NCBI GenBank assembly: GCA_025355485.1
Contig: JANXZP010000181.1
Coordinates: 1 to 7,760 of the forward strand
Reading direction: 5' to 3'
DNA from: Pseudomonadota bacterium
GTDB lineage: Bacteria > Pseudomonadota > Gammaproteobacteria > Xanthomonadales > Xanthomonadaceae
DNA length: 7,760 bases
The first letter of the stretch is position 1. Each line of letters starts with the position of its first letter. The translations under genes and the position numbers were made by a program. The notes under the pieces are model-generated. The model was not told where the DNA came from. It saw only the letters and a list, made by a program, of their open reading frames with translations, and did not search any database. Below, one piece after another: positions 6,687-7,760 of the stretch.

Positions 6687-7550
6687 TCAGCGCGCGAGGC
6701 CGTCCAGCAACGGCAGTTCGCGGCAAGCCGATCCAGCGCATTCCCAGCCCTCCGCTGTGCGCTCGGTGTGCAGTACCGCCAGCGCCTCCGAACCAACGGT
6801 GCTGACGATGGTTCCGATCGCACGGCATTCGGCGGTGACTTCAGCGCCTGCCACCAACCGGTTTCCGGCAATGCGCCCCAGTACGCGCTTGGCCTGCCCG
6901 AGGTAGTGCGTGCGCGCGACGATCTCCTGGCCGGGATAGCAGCCCTTTTTCAAGCTATACGCGTCGAGGCGATCGAGGGACAACATCTGCGGCGTCCATG
7001 CCTCGCTCTGGTCGATCGCCAGGCGCGGCAGGCCATGGGCGAGGTCGAACGCGTCCCAGCGCAGGGTATCCGCCGATGCCGCCACGGTCATGTCGACGTC
7101 GCTCGCGTTGGCTGTCTCGATGCGCAAGGTGCGCGCGCCGCTGGATGTACCCAGATCGAGTTCGACGATGTCGGCATCGGGTGAATGATCGATTGCGGAG
7201 TCGTGGGCGTGTTCGGACTGCGCGAATGCGCCGAAGGCCAAGCAATCATCGCGCACGCGCAACGTTACCTTGCTGCGGAACACGAAACGCTGCAGCCGGC
7301 TCGCCAGCATGATCGCGGGAAAATCGGGCGCGATCAGCCAGTAACGCATCGCGTCGAGCGCGACCAGCACGATCACGCGGCCCTTCGGGTTGAGCCAGCC
7401 ATTCCATTGCCAATGACCAGGCGCGAGTGCGCTCACGTCGTTCATCAGCTGCGCCTGCAGGAACGTCGCCGCGTCGCTGCCGCGTGCTTCGACGACCTGC
7501 CATCCGGGCAAGCGGAAGCGGTCGGAATGCGCGTCTTGCTTGTGTGCCAT
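6687..7550 (-). CDS. ygfZ: Folate-binding protein YgfZ (CAF17/IBA57-like iron-sulfur factor)
   Basis: A 287-residue cytosolic protein of the GcvT-related YgfZ family, which uses a folate and helps assemble or repair certain iron-sulfur enzymes. The defining motif KGCYPGQE is at 202-209, with the key Cys204, inside the longer family block DAYSLKKGCYPGQEIVARTH and followed by YLGQAKR. The N-terminal part has LQAQLMNDVS and GWLNPKGRVI (51-60), matching the family's folate-binding front half. The frame remains open to 7682, but the start at 7550 is chosen because family similarity begins about ten residues after this Met (RFRLPGWQVVEARGSDAATFLQ) and the upstream extension would overlap the divergent DUF1674 gene. 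No strong Shine-Dalgarno is seen. A hairpin terminator candidate follows its stop. It shares a short intergenic region with the SDHAF4-like gene, which also serves succinate dehydrogenase maturation. Confidence 0.93.
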   Translation of the reverse strand: MAHKQDAHSDRFRLPGWQVVEARGSDAATFLQAQLMNDVSALAPGHWQWNGWLNPKGRVIVLVALDAMRYWLIAPDFPAIMLASRLQRFVFRSKVTLRVRDDCLAFGAFAQSEHAHDSAIDHSPDADIVELDLGTSSGARTLRIETANASDVDMTVAASADTLRWDAFDLAHGLPRLAIDQSEAWTPQMLSLDRLDAYSLKKGCYPGQEIVARTHYLGQAKRVLGRIAGNRLVAGAEVTAECRAIGTIVSTVGSEALAVLHTERTAEGWECAGSACRELPLLDGLAR

Positions 7551-7614
7551 GGCCCCGGGTCTTAAACTTCGCACCTGCATGCGCGATCTTCGAATCATAG
7601 GCCAAACCACGGAC
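7551..7614. promoter_or_regulatory. Divergent intergenic region between ygfZ and the SDHAF4-like gene
   Basis: A 64 bp gap (28 bp if the upstream + strand start at 7579 is used) must hold the starts of both transcripts. On the - strand a -10-like TATGAT (positions 7599-7594) lies 43 bases before the ygfZ start, but no good -35 is present at the right spacing. On the + strand only a poor AATCAT (7593-7598) overlaps the same bases. No clear operator palindrome was found. Confidence 0.3.
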
Positions 7615-7760
7615 ATGGACGCTGCCGACGATGTATCGCCGGCGCCGGAGCCTGTAGCCGAAGAAACCGCGAACAAACCCACCCCGCGCGAGATCGGCGG
7701 TCGTGGCGGCCTTGATCCGACACGCTACGGCGACTGGGAGAAGGACGGCCGCTGCATCGA
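7615..7760 (+). CDS. DUF1674 / SDHAF4-like succinate dehydrogenase assembly factor, 3' end cut by the window
   Basis: A small protein ending in the conserved core PREIGGRGGLDPTRYGDWEKDGRCID, of which the DPTRYGDWEKDGRC stretch is diagnostic for DUF1674. Family members include mitochondrial SDHAF4 (Sdh8), which binds the flavinated SdhA subunit during assembly of succinate dehydrogenase. Family members typically end a residue or two after this point (…CIDF), so only a few bases are probably missing. The region before the core is acidic and low in complexity (MDAADDVSPAPEPVAEE), probably disordered. The ATG at 7615 gives about 50 residues. An in-frame ATG at 7579 would add 12 residues and leave only 28 bp to divergent ygfZ; neither has a clear ribosome site, so the start is uncertain. 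Confidence 0.8.
   Translation, partial: MDAADDVSPAPEPVAEETANKPTPREIGGRGGLDPTRYGDWEKDGRCI

Overview
The window is GC-rich, densely coded chromosomal DNA from a proteobacterium. The gene set (bacterial glutaryl-CoA dehydrogenase, fused alpha/beta 2-oxoacid dehydrogenase E1, YgfZ, a DUF1674/SDHAF4 protein) and the codon use suggest an aerobic gammaproteobacterium near Xanthomonadales/Rhodanobacteraceae. That placement rests on general resemblance and was not tested by a search. No tRNA, rRNA, insertion sequence, phage gene or CRISPR array was found.

Layout. Left block, + strand (1-3804): the 3' part of a glutaryl-CoA dehydrogenase gene (gcdH), a glutathione S-transferase family gene, and one long gene fusing the alpha and beta subunits of a thiamine-diphosphate-dependent 2-oxoacid dehydrogenase E1. 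The gaps are short, so they may be co-transcribed. Two of the three act in acyl-CoA and 2-oxoacid catabolism (lysine/tryptophan and probably branched-chain amino acids). Centre (3786-4874, + strand): an imperfect tandem array of about 41 bp units that begins inside the last codons of the E1 gene and fills much of the 137 bp gap. It is followed by a soluble class III nucleotidyl cyclase fused to a C-terminal FHA domain, whose best promoter candidate would make a leaderless mRNA. Right block, - strand (7550 down to 4920): ygfZ, then a two-gene transporter unit in which a 56-residue DUF3311 membrane protein overlaps a sodium:solute symporter by a GTGA junction. At the right edge a divergent + strand gene encodes an SDHAF4-like succinate dehydrogenase assembly factor that runs off the window just before its expected end.

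Most of the window is ordinary core metabolism. The points most worth a second look are the 41 bp tandem array that re-uses the stop-codon region of the E1 gene, the cyclase-FHA fusion with its apparently leaderless start, and the back-to-back pairing of two accessory genes for iron-sulfur and succinate dehydrogenase maturation. I found no convincing sign of an entirely new multi-gene system.
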